Source of the DNA: Nannocystis sp.
Lineage (GTDB): Bacteria > Myxococcota_A > Polyangia > Nannocystales > Nannocystaceae
Reading direction: 5' to 3'
Assembly (NCBI RefSeq): GCF_016714285.1
Contig: NZ_JADJNN010000006.1
Location: forward strand, 62,001 to 126,000
Length of the DNA: 64,000 bases
The notes under the pieces are model-generated. The model was not told the origin of the DNA, made no database searches, and saw only the letters and a list, made by a program, of their open reading frames with translations. Position 1 is the stretch's first letter. Every line of letters starts with the position of its first letter. This document shows, piece after piece, positions 18,001-24,337 of this stretch. The position numbers were made by a program, and so were the translations under genes.

Positions 18001-18221
18001 ATCAGCGGGCCGGCCTTGATGAACCAGATGCGGTGCCAGGGGACCTCGCCCTCGCCGAGGAAGTCGGCGAGCGGGGCCTCGCGCACGCCCGCGAAGCGCT
18101 CCTCGTAGCCGATCGTGAAGTGGGCCGCGGCGAAGATCGGATCGAAGCGGATGCGGCCGACGATGTCTTGCACCGGCCGGAGCCCGCGCTCGGGCCTGCG
18201 GTTGTCGCGGATCGTCGCCAT
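15054..18221 (-). CDS. Four-module RNA-repair protein: MJ1316/DUF504 + EEP + 2H + nucleotidyltransferase
   Basis: 1055 residues. Modules in order: an MJ1316-type (DUF504) domain (residues 1-90, IRFDPIFAAAHFTIGYEERF, PWHRIWFIKAG); an endonuclease/exonuclease/phosphatase domain (about 150-400) with LTYNVLYD, LQEVTPEFW, GDFNFGDGDE and SDHFGL; a 2H phosphoesterase domain (about 430-600) with both signature motifs HINLIYGF and HLTVAKL; and a poly(A)-polymerase-like nucleotidyltransferase (about 660-1055) with GSARLGVATPDSDLDLVC and the third acid in LAVDLQYA. MJ1316, 2H and EEP domains are linked in the literature to RNA end processing and cyclic-phosphate repair; the combined function here, trimming and re-extending damaged RNA ends, is an inference. 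All catalytic motifs are intact. TATCGT lies 10 bases before the ATG, and the deacetylase gene ends 54 bases upstream. Confidence 0.85.
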   Translation of the reverse strand: MATIRDNRRPERGLRPVQDIVGRIRFDPIFAAAHFTIGYEERFAGVREAPLADFLGEGEVPWHRIWFIKAGPLIVWDRRERIDLVFGSGISQAADLAAIQRACAAAPAPAPEPARQARGAAEFVAIPCLRFDPTTATWRPVDPPHRELALESLAVLTYNVLYDVHEAEHIYSDERRLACRALLQAQDADIIALQEVTPEFWAELLAEPWVQARYHVSAGPEALGLQPYGQALLSRWPLALELHSFSAQKKLLLGQLALAGRPLTIAALHLTSNQKDGAADKRAEQLAVLFARLARRPGDALVLGDFNFGDGDENHQLAAAGLVDAWQQLHPHHPGFTFDPVANPLAALMSRSGQAARFDRVLLRAPTGAIAPIEVVRFADRPIGERHGESQFASDHFGLCALLQLGPAAVGPAAAASLTAASPIDAAPVHRSALVVIPPEAVWAPIQAIRAAHDPAYARWMPHINLIYGFIPEAHFAEAVACIAPLLRAHPPIRLRLGELRRFDHRGSTTVWLAPACDPPTALVALEQALAPLFPACVEQAGRASAGFTPHLTVAKLAGSEAEIAATIAQWQARWRPLECTIDALHLISRRDEQPFAIRHSLPLGATHRAATSRPDASAAGTTGRPATAPTLPPEHPATAATRSSELPARRPTPPSPLAAIPGVVAPPPWAELPSPRHLAAVAAIAAACSELVGDRCLHIVGSARLGVATPDSDLDLVCAGPSTLDRAALFTAVRERLGERVTAVREATSAGLPVLRMRLGELAVDLQYAGLPASLSAARLAALTPDELASLDDPSRRAALTCLDADAVPASLDGHLELPVFIAMLQRVRAWARARALDVGAWGLLGGYSWALLAAFAARDAARLGVPSDPDALLRHFFAVFAVWEPGRPVALGPLPAIAPTRRAPWPIYTPTPPPFNSARGLTRSTYTLVRHELRRADAIVRADADELRAPVDPASDPRRLVLSLSGVDLDGELACRGWLDGHVLRLLLALEACSARVRPYPRATRGAEAHQSIGLIGGPARELLAAAHDFCLDFAMWPERPAGATLHAELITT

Positions 18222-18275
18222 CGCGGCGGCGACGATAACAGCAGCGCCGCGGCTGTGGTGGGCGCAGCTGCGCGC

Positions 18276-19295
18276 TCAGGGCGGTGGCGCGGCCTGGGCG
18301 GCCTGATAGAGCTCGTTCACGAACGCTGGCGGCTCGGGCTGGGCGCGCCAGTCGACCTGCTGGCGCCCGCGCGAGTGGTCCCAGCGGAGCATCCACGACA
18401 CGCCCGCGGGTCCCGCGTAGGTGTCGGGCTCGCGGTAGGCCGGGTCGGCGAGGGCCTGCTCGAGGGTGATGAACGCGTAGCCGCGGCGGCGGAAGATCGC
18501 GGCGACGGCGGTGAAGTGATCGGCGTTGAGCTCGTTGGCGTGGAGCAGCAGCACGTGGCGGATCGGGCGGCCGAACATGGCCTGCTCGGCGCCCTCGTAG
18601 AACACCACGCTGGCCTCGAGGTGGGCGAGGTAGGCGGCGGCGATGCGATCGGCGAGCGCCGCGTCGCCGCGGGTGTGGGCGTCGGTGTAGACGAAGTTGA
18701 ACATCCAGTCGGAGTTGTCGAGCGTGACCGGGGCGACGGTGTAGCCGCGATCGGCGAGGAAGGACTCGAAGGCGGCGCGGGTCGCTAGGTCGGGGCCGGT
18801 GTGCAGGTAGGGGTGCCGGAAGTAGCGCAGGGGCTGGCCGCGCTCGGCCTGCAGGGCGCGGATCGTCGGCTCGCCGGCGATGAGGTCGGCCTCGTACTCG
18901 GCCAGCGGCGTGCGGGTGAGCGACGGGTGGGTCGCGGTGTGGTTGCCGAGCTCGAGGCCGGCGGCGCTCCACTGGCGGAGGATCTCGAGGCGGGCCGGTC
19001 GCTCGTCGCAGGTGCACAGCTTGGCCTCGTTGACGAAGCCGACCGCGGGCACGCCGGCGGCGCGGACGCTGGCCAGCAGCGCGGTGGTCATCGCCCGGGT
19101 GCGCGGCACGCCGAGGTCGCGGCCGCCGACGATCAGGTCGTCGATCGTGACGGCGACGGCGCGGGTGGTCGCGACGGGGGCGGGCGCAAGCGGGGTCGCG
19201 GGCGCAGGCGGGGTCGCGGGCGCAGGCGGGGTCACGGGCTTGCAGGCGGCCAGGGCGAGGCCGACCAGCAGCGTACGAACCAGCGGTGGCGCCAC
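18276..19295 (-). CDS. Polysaccharide deacetylase (NodB-type) lipoprotein
   Basis: 339 residues from a GTG start. Lipoprotein signal VAPPLVRTLLVGLALAAC; a short Pro/Ala repeat linker (PPAPATPPAPATPLAPAP) coded by imperfect 18-bp DNA repeats; then a NodB homology domain with the catalytic/metal-binding set TIDDL (Asp), GNHTATHPSL (HxxxH), FRHPYLHTG and LLLHANELN. These enzymes remove N- or O-acetyl groups from peptidoglycan, chitin-like or exopolysaccharides; substrate not determinable. Its gene starts 19 bases after the NAT-like gene stop, so the two are probably cotranscribed. Confidence 0.85.
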   Translation of the reverse strand: MAPPLVRTLLVGLALAACKPVTPPAPATPPAPATPLAPAPVATTRAVAVTIDDLIVGGRDLGVPRTRAMTTALLASVRAAGVPAVGFVNEAKLCTCDERPARLEILRQWSAAGLELGNHTATHPSLTRTPLAEYEADLIAGEPTIRALQAERGQPLRYFRHPYLHTGPDLATRAAFESFLADRGYTVAPVTLDNSDWMFNFVYTDAHTRGDAALADRIAAAYLAHLEASVVFYEGAEQAMFGRPIRHVLLLHANELNADHFTAVAAIFRRRGYAFITLEQALADPAYREPDTYAGPAGVSWMLRWDHSRGRQQVDWRAQPEPPAFVNELYQAAQAAPPP

Positions 19296-19314
19296 GCGGG
19301 GACTCTGGCGGCGA

Positions 19315-20139
19315 TCAGCCGCCGGCGAAGATGTCGACGCCGCGGCCGCGCAGGACCTCGACCGCCTCGCGCACGGGCAGGCGGGTCAGCTGGAGCTGAT
19401 CGCGGACGATCGCCTCGAGCTCGTCGATGTCGCGGATCGGCGTGATGGTGGTGATGTTGTGGTGCGTGGTGACGAGGTTGTTGTCGTAGACCTCGAGCAC
19501 GCGCGAGGCGAAGAAGCGGGAGATGCGGAGCGATCGCTGGGCCCGGCCGGCCGGGTCGGCGGCGCGCTGGATCGCGGCGGTGAAGCCGTCGGCGGCGAGG
19601 GCGGGCGGCTTGGCGACGTAGCTCTGGACCTTGTTGCCGCCGCGCAGGGTCGCGACCTCGACCGCGCCGGCGCCGGCGACGTGGCGGTCGATGGCCAATT
19701 GGAAGTCGCCGTGGAGCACGATGTGGGGCAGCGCGGCCAGCGAGATCGGCTGGTAGAAGGGCACGCCGTAGCCGATGTCGACGAGGTAGTGGGTGTCCTC
19801 GAAGCGCACGCGGCAGACGGCGTGCGAGCGCGGGACCCCGCCGATGTCGGCGCCGAGCAGCTCGACCTCGTAATCGAGGTACTGCAGCAGCGACGCGAAG
19901 TGGATCGGGATGGTGAAGTTGTCGCCGCCGAGGTCGCGCTCGGCGATGCCGTCGAGGAAGGACCCAATCGGCTGCAGCTCACCAGCGTTGCCGGCGTGCC
20001 CCGCGAGCAGCTGCGTGACGTTCTCGTAGGGCACCTTGATCAGGTGGCTGCTGACGAGCTCGTGCAGGCCCGGGTCGCCGACCCAGCCGAGGATGCCGAG
20101 GTAGCGGCGATAAAGCTCGTCCTGGGGGCTCTGCGTCAT
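19315..20139 (-). CDS. Arylamine N-acetyltransferase-like protein lacking the catalytic cysteine
   Basis: 274 residues with the fold signatures of the NAT family: VPYENVTQLL, the GG-x-x motif region LGGDNFTIP, SHAVCRV and HYLVDIGYGVPF. In active NATs a Cys follows the GG motif (RGGxC); here the position is Asn74. The His (H106) and Asp (D121) of the triad are present. It may be catalytically inactive, use another nucleophile, or be a divergent NAT relative with a different acyl chemistry (NAT-like proteins occur in natural-product pathways). The start at 20139 is preferred over an upstream codon because TACCAT (20153-20158) is a plausible -10 box. It precedes the deacetylase gene by 19 bases. 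Confidence 0.75.
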   Translation of the reverse strand: MTQSPQDELYRRYLGILGWVGDPGLHELVSSHLIKVPYENVTQLLAGHAGNAGELQPIGSFLDGIAERDLGGDNFTIPIHFASLLQYLDYEVELLGADIGGVPRSHAVCRVRFEDTHYLVDIGYGVPFYQPISLAALPHIVLHGDFQLAIDRHVAGAGAVEVATLRGGNKVQSYVAKPPALAADGFTAAIQRAADPAGRAQRSLRISRFFASRVLEVYDNNLVTTHHNITTITPIRDIDELEAIVRDQLQLTRLPVREAVEVLRGRGVDIFAGG

Positions 20140-20243
20140 ACCTGCGCGCGGGATGGTAACAGCTTTGCCGGCGCGACAAGGCGACCGGATCCAAAAACCG
20201 CGTGAGGCTGGTACCATCCCCCGCCGCCCAGGAGGCCCCGCCG

Positions 20244-21818
20244 ATGACCCTCGCCGACCCCACGCTGTCCGCCCCGTCCCCCACCCGCCTGTTTGAGAAG
20301 TACAGCCCGGTGACGGGCGCCTCGATGGGTCAGTTCCCGATCGCCGACAGCGAGGCGGTGGAGGGCGCGGTGGCGCGGGCGCGGGCGGCCTTCCCGGGCT
20401 GGCGCGACACGCCGCTGGCGGTCCGGCTGGAGGCCATCAACCGCGGCCGCGACGTCCTGCTCGAGCAGGCCGAGACCTACGCGCGCAAGATCGCCGACGA
20501 CACCGGCAAGCCGATCATCGAGGCGCTGATGTTCGAGCTGGCGGTGGTGCCGATGTTCCTCGACCACTACCTCAAGCGCGCGCCGAAGCTGTTGACGCGG
20601 CGCAAGGTCAGCACGCCGATGGCCCTGCTCGGCAAGACGGGTTACATCGAGCACTTCCCGCGCGGGGTCATCGGCATCATCGCCCCGTGGAACTTCCCGT
20701 TCCAGCTGTCGGTGCTGCCCGTGATCTCGGCGCTGATCGGCGGCAACACGGCGGTGCTCAAGCCCTCCGAGGTGACCCCGATCGCGGGCGAGGTGGTGGC
20801 CGACTTCTTCCGCCGCATGGGCCTGCCGCCGGGGGTGGTCGAGGTCGTCGCCGGCGACGGCAGCACCGGCGCGGCGCTGTGTCGGGCCAACGTCGACATG
20901 CTGTTCTTCACCGGCTCGGTGGCGACCGGGCGCAGGGTCGCGGCCGCGGCCGCGGAGCGGCCGATCCCCTGCGAGCTCGAGCTCGGCGGCAAGGACGTCT
21001 TCATCGTCTGCGCCGACGCCAACCTCGAGCGCGCCGCCGAGGCGGTCGTGTTCGGCTCGATGGCCAACTGCGGCCAGGCCTGCGTCTCGGTCGAGCGGGC
21101 GCTGGTGGTCGACTCGGTGCACGACCGCTTCGTCGAGCTGGTCAAGCGCAAGCTGGCGCGCATCAAGGTCGGCGGCCCGGACGAGCAGGCGGAGATGGGG
21201 CCGATGACCTTCGCCAAGCAGCTGCAGACCGTCGAGCGCCACGTCGAGGCGGCGCGCCAGGCCGGGGCGAAGGTGCTGACGGGCGGCCAGCGGCTCGACC
21301 GCGCCGGCCTGTTCTATCCGCCGACCCTGCTGACGGACGTGCGCCCCGACATGGACATCTACCGCGAGGAGACCTTCGGCCCGGTGCTGCCGGTGATCCG
21401 CGTGCGCGACGAGGAGGAGGCGGTGCGCCTGGCCAACGCCAGCGAGTTCGGGCTGGTCGGCAGCGTGTGGACGCAGGACCTCGACAAGGGCATGCGCATC
21501 GCGTCGCGGCTCGAGTCGGGGCAGGTGATGATCAACGACGTGTTTAGCTCGGTCGGCCACCCGGGCCTGCCGTTCGGCGGGGTGCGCTCGAGCGGCCTCG
21601 GCCGCTACCACGGCGACGAGGGCCTGCTGACCTTCATGAACCCGCGGGCCATCCTGGTCGACCGCGGCAAGGCCGACTACGACCCGATCTGGTACCCGTA
21701 CACCGACAAGCTCGCCTCGGCCTTCGAGGTGTTTCGCGGCGTCGCTGGCAAGAAGCTGGGCAGCCTGGTCCGGGGCTTTTTGGGGCTGCGCAAGGCCAGC
21801 ATCGACGGCCACAAGTGA
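20244..21818 (+). CDS. NAD(P)-dependent aldehyde dehydrogenase
   Basis: 524 residues, typical of the ALDH superfamily. Signatures: APWNFPFQLSV (cofactor-site Asn), KPSEVTP, FTGSVATGR, the active-site Glu in CELELGGKD, the nucleophilic Cys in NCGQACVSVE, EETFGPVLPV and FGGVRSSGLGRYHG. The 30-residue C-terminal extension beyond the catalytic core (after YPYTDK) is slightly basic and hydrophobic, as in long ALDHs that associate with membranes and act on fatty or aromatic aldehydes; substrate unproven. ATG 20244 has an AGGAGG ribosome-binding site (20230-20235). It is divergent from the NAT-like gene. Confidence 0.92.
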   Translation: MTLADPTLSAPSPTRLFEKYSPVTGASMGQFPIADSEAVEGAVARARAAFPGWRDTPLAVRLEAINRGRDVLLEQAETYARKIADDTGKPIIEALMFELAVVPMFLDHYLKRAPKLLTRRKVSTPMALLGKTGYIEHFPRGVIGIIAPWNFPFQLSVLPVISALIGGNTAVLKPSEVTPIAGEVVADFFRRMGLPPGVVEVVAGDGSTGAALCRANVDMLFFTGSVATGRRVAAAAAERPIPCELELGGKDVFIVCADANLERAAEAVVFGSMANCGQACVSVERALVVDSVHDRFVELVKRKLARIKVGGPDEQAEMGPMTFAKQLQTVERHVEAARQAGAKVLTGGQRLDRAGLFYPPTLLTDVRPDMDIYREETFGPVLPVIRVRDEEEAVRLANASEFGLVGSVWTQDLDKGMRIASRLESGQVMINDVFSSVGHPGLPFGGVRSSGLGRYHGDEGLLTFMNPRAILVDRGKADYDPIWYPYTDKLASAFEVFRGVAGKKLGSLVRGFLGLRKASIDGHK

Positions 21819-21845
21819 GGTGATTCCGCGGACACGGGCGCGTTG

Positions 21846-21873
21846 TTGACATCGCGGGGGGTCCAGGTAGCCT
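21846..21873 (+). promoter_or_regulatory. Promoter of the NSS transporter operon
   Basis: Perfect TTGACA (21846-21851), 16-base spacer, TAGCCT (21868-21873), then 7 bases to the ATG; predicts a leaderless mRNA. Confidence 0.65.
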
Positions 21874-21880
21874 CGCGCCG

Positions 21881-23572
21881 ATGAACTCGCCGACGAAGTC
21901 GCCGACGCAGCGTCCGGGTCCGAAGCCAGAGCGCTGGGGTACACGCGTCGGCCTGGTGCTCGCGGTCGCGGGCAACGCGGTCGGGCTCGGCAACTTCCTG
22001 CGCTTCCCGGCCCAGGCGGCGCAAAACGGCGGCGGCGCGTTCCTCATTCCGTACCTGATCTCGTTCCTGCTGATGGGCCTGCCGCTGCTGTGGGTCGAGT
22101 GGGCGATCGGCCGCCACGGCGGACAATACGGGCACCACGCGTCCCCCGGGATGTTCGCGCGGATGGGCCGCGGGTCGTGGCTCAAGTACGTCGGCGTGTT
22201 CGGCCTGTTCACCAACCTCACGGTCGCCGCCTATTACTGTTACATCGAGAGCTGGACCCTCGCGTACGTGTGGCACTCGCTGATCGGCACGTTCACGCAC
22301 ACACCAGCGACCACCTTCTTCCCCGAGTACCTCGGCACCACCAACCCGTCGATCACCGCGGTGCCCTACGAGGCCGCCTGCTGGTTCGTCGGCACGCTGG
22401 CGCTCAACACCTGGATCCTCTCGCGCGGGCTGGTCAAGGGCATCGAGCTGGCGGCCAAGATCGGCATGCCGATGCTGCTGCTGTTCGGCGTGGTCCTGGC
22501 GATCAACGGCCTGACCCTCGGGCCAGGTGACCCGGGCGTCGTCGAGAGCCCGCTGGTCGGCCTCAACTTCGTGTGGATGCCGCAGACCTCGGGCCTGTGG
22601 AACCCGAGCACCTGGCTGGCCGCCGCCGGTCAGGTGTTCTTCACGCTCTCGGTCGGCATGGGCTCGATCCACTGCTACGCCGCGTACCTGCGCGAGCGCG
22701 ACGACATCGCCCTGAACGCCACCACCGCCGGCGCGGTCAACGAGTTCGTCGAGGTCGTCCTCGGCAGCGCGATCCTCATCCCGATCGCGACCGCCTACCT
22801 CGGCCTCAACCTGGTCCAGGCGGCCACCGCCGGCGGCAGCGGCTTCGACCTCGCCTTCCTCACCCTGCCGACCCTGTTCAACCAGTGGGGCGCGTTCGGG
22901 CCGATCGCCTGCGCCATGTGGTTCGGCCTGCTGTTCTTCGCCGGCATCACCTCGTCGCTGGCGATGGGCCAGCCGGTCGTCGCCTTCCTGCAGGACGAGT
23001 TCAAGGCCCGCCGCGGCGCCGCGGCGGGGGTGTTCGGGCTGTCGACCCTGGTGCTCGGCATGATGTGCGTGATCCTCTACCCGGGCGGCACCTTCGACGA
23101 GTTCGACTTCTGGACCGGCACCTTCTCGCTCATCATCTTCGCCTTCGCCGAGGTGATCATCTTCGGCTGGATCTTCGGCATCGAGAAGGGCTGGGCGGAG
23201 ATCAACCGCGGCGCCGATCTCAAGCTGCCCGGCTTCTTCAAGTACGTGATCAAGTACGTGACCCCGACCTTCATCGGCGTGGTCCTGCTCGGCGCCCTGA
23301 TCAAGCCGAGCGGCGGCTGGGGCGACGCGCTGTCGGCCCTGCTGCACACCGGCCGCTGGCCCTTCGCCCCCGGCAGCGTGATCGGCAAGGTGTTCCACGT
23401 CGGCGAGACGCAGAGCTGGTTCGACCCCGCCGGTCAGGTCACCCGCGTGTTCGTCGAGGACCTGACCCGCGTCGTCCTCATCACCGTGTTCGTCCTGATC
23501 GCCCTGCTCGTGCGCAAGGCCTGGGCCGGCAAGAGCATCACCCACGACCAGCAAGAAGGACCCCGCCTGTGA
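21881..23572 (+). CDS. Sodium-dependent amino-acid transporter (NSS/SNF family, MetP-like)
   Basis: 563 residues, inner-membrane symporter of the neurotransmitter:sodium symporter family. The unwound TM1 signature is clear: AGNAVGLGNFLRFPAQAAQN, with about 12 hydrophobic segments after it (e.g. FLIPYLISFLLMGLPLLWVE, VFFTLSVGMGSIHCYAAY in the TM6 region). Substrates of the family are amino acids coupled to Na+. The neighbouring 36-codon gene, overlapping by GTGA, is the kind of small subunit found with MetP of Corynebacterium, which supports methionine or alanine as candidate substrates (inference). Confidence 0.93.
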   Translation: MNSPTKSPTQRPGPKPERWGTRVGLVLAVAGNAVGLGNFLRFPAQAAQNGGGAFLIPYLISFLLMGLPLLWVEWAIGRHGGQYGHHASPGMFARMGRGSWLKYVGVFGLFTNLTVAAYYCYIESWTLAYVWHSLIGTFTHTPATTFFPEYLGTTNPSITAVPYEAACWFVGTLALNTWILSRGLVKGIELAAKIGMPMLLLFGVVLAINGLTLGPGDPGVVESPLVGLNFVWMPQTSGLWNPSTWLAAAGQVFFTLSVGMGSIHCYAAYLRERDDIALNATTAGAVNEFVEVVLGSAILIPIATAYLGLNLVQAATAGGSGFDLAFLTLPTLFNQWGAFGPIACAMWFGLLFFAGITSSLAMGQPVVAFLQDEFKARRGAAAGVFGLSTLVLGMMCVILYPGGTFDEFDFWTGTFSLIIFAFAEVIIFGWIFGIEKGWAEINRGADLKLPGFFKYVIKYVTPTFIGVVLLGALIKPSGGWGDALSALLHTGRWPFAPGSVIGKVFHVGETQSWFDPAGQVTRVFVEDLTRVVLITVFVLIALLVRKAWAGKSITHDQQEGPRL

Positions 23573-23679
23573 CCCTCAGCGCCTGGATCATGCTCATCGC
23601 CACCTGGTCGGTGGTCGCCGGCGGCGCGCTGTTCCTCGTGCTCAAGGTGCTGTCGACCCCGCCCCGCGACGGCGAGTAG
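23569..23679 (+). CDS. MetS-like small subunit of the NSS transporter
   Basis: A 36-residue single-span membrane peptide (start GTG; hydrophobic core WIMLIATWSVVAGGALFLVL, polar tail STPPRDGE). Its first codon overlaps the transporter stop (GTGA), so the two are translationally coupled. The length, topology and position match the MetS / methionine-and-alanine-importer small-subunit family, which is needed for transport by the large subunit. It is shorter than most automatic annotation cut-offs. Confidence 0.82.
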   Translation: MTLSAWIMLIATWSVVAGGALFLVLKVLSTPPRDGE

Positions 23680-23709
23680 GCCGCCGTCGCCACGGGCGGG
23701 GCGCCAGGT

Positions 23710-23715
23710 TATGCT
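23710..23715 (+). promoter_or_regulatory. -10 box of the Uma2 gene
   Basis: TATGCT ending 7 bases before the ATG at 23723; no good -35. It overlaps the alternative upstream ATG (23711) and therefore argues for the downstream start. Confidence 0.5.
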
Positions 23716-23722
23716 GGCGCGC

Positions 23723-24337
23723 ATGGACGACGGTAACCGCAACCTCGCCACCTACGCGGACCTGCTCGCGCTGCCCGAGGGCGCCGACGCCGAGGTCATG
23801 TACGGGGTCGTCCAGGCCCTGCCCAGCGCGCTGCCCGAGCACAACCGGGCCCAGGGCGGCCTCCAGACCTGGCTCGGTGGCCCCTTCGACCTCGACGACG
23901 GCAACGGCGGCCCGGGCGGCTGGTGGATCCTCATCGAGACCGACGTCCGCTTCAGCGTCCACACGATCGTCCGCCCTGACATCGTCGGCTGGCGACGCAC
24001 CCGCCTCGAGGCGCCGTGGGGCATGCGCCCGATCGACGTCGTGCCCGACTGGATCTGCGAGGTGGTGTCGCCCTCGAACCGCCGCCGCGACCGCATCGAC
24101 AAGAGCCGGCTCTACCTCGCCCAGGGCGTGCCGCACTTCTGGCTGATCGACCCCGAGGAGCGCACCCTCGAGGCCTACACGGCGCACAACGGCTACTGGC
24201 TGCAGACCGGCGTCTACGAGGACAGCTGCGCCGCCGCCCGCATCGCCCCCTTCGAGGCCGTCGAGCTCCCGGTCGCGCGCCTGTTCCCGCCGCCCGCGCC
24301 GCCGCACCAGCCCCAGCCGCCCGCGCAGACGGAGTGA
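23723..24337 (+). CDS. Uma2-family (DUF820) putative endonuclease
   Basis: 204 residues with the PD-(D/E)XK-like Uma2 core: Y-D-x-L start (YADLLALPEGADAEVMYG), the acidic metal site in VRPDIVGWRR, DWICEVVSPSNRRRDRIDKS (E-x-V-S-P-S), and GVPHFWLIDPEERTLEAY. These proteins are common in cyanobacteria and myxobacteria; most functions are unproven. Pro-rich C-terminus. A Shine-Dalgarno sequence is absent, and the -10 box sits 7 bases upstream, hence the chosen start (an ATG four codons earlier is possible). Its stop abuts the stop of the convergent kinase gene (24337/24338). Confidence 0.85.
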   Translation: MDDGNRNLATYADLLALPEGADAEVMYGVVQALPSALPEHNRAQGGLQTWLGGPFDLDDGNGGPGGWWILIETDVRFSVHTIVRPDIVGWRRTRLEAPWGMRPIDVVPDWICEVVSPSNRRRDRIDKSRLYLAQGVPHFWLIDPEERTLEAYTAHNGYWLQTGVYEDSCAAARIAPFEAVELPVARLFPPPAPPHQPQPPAQTE

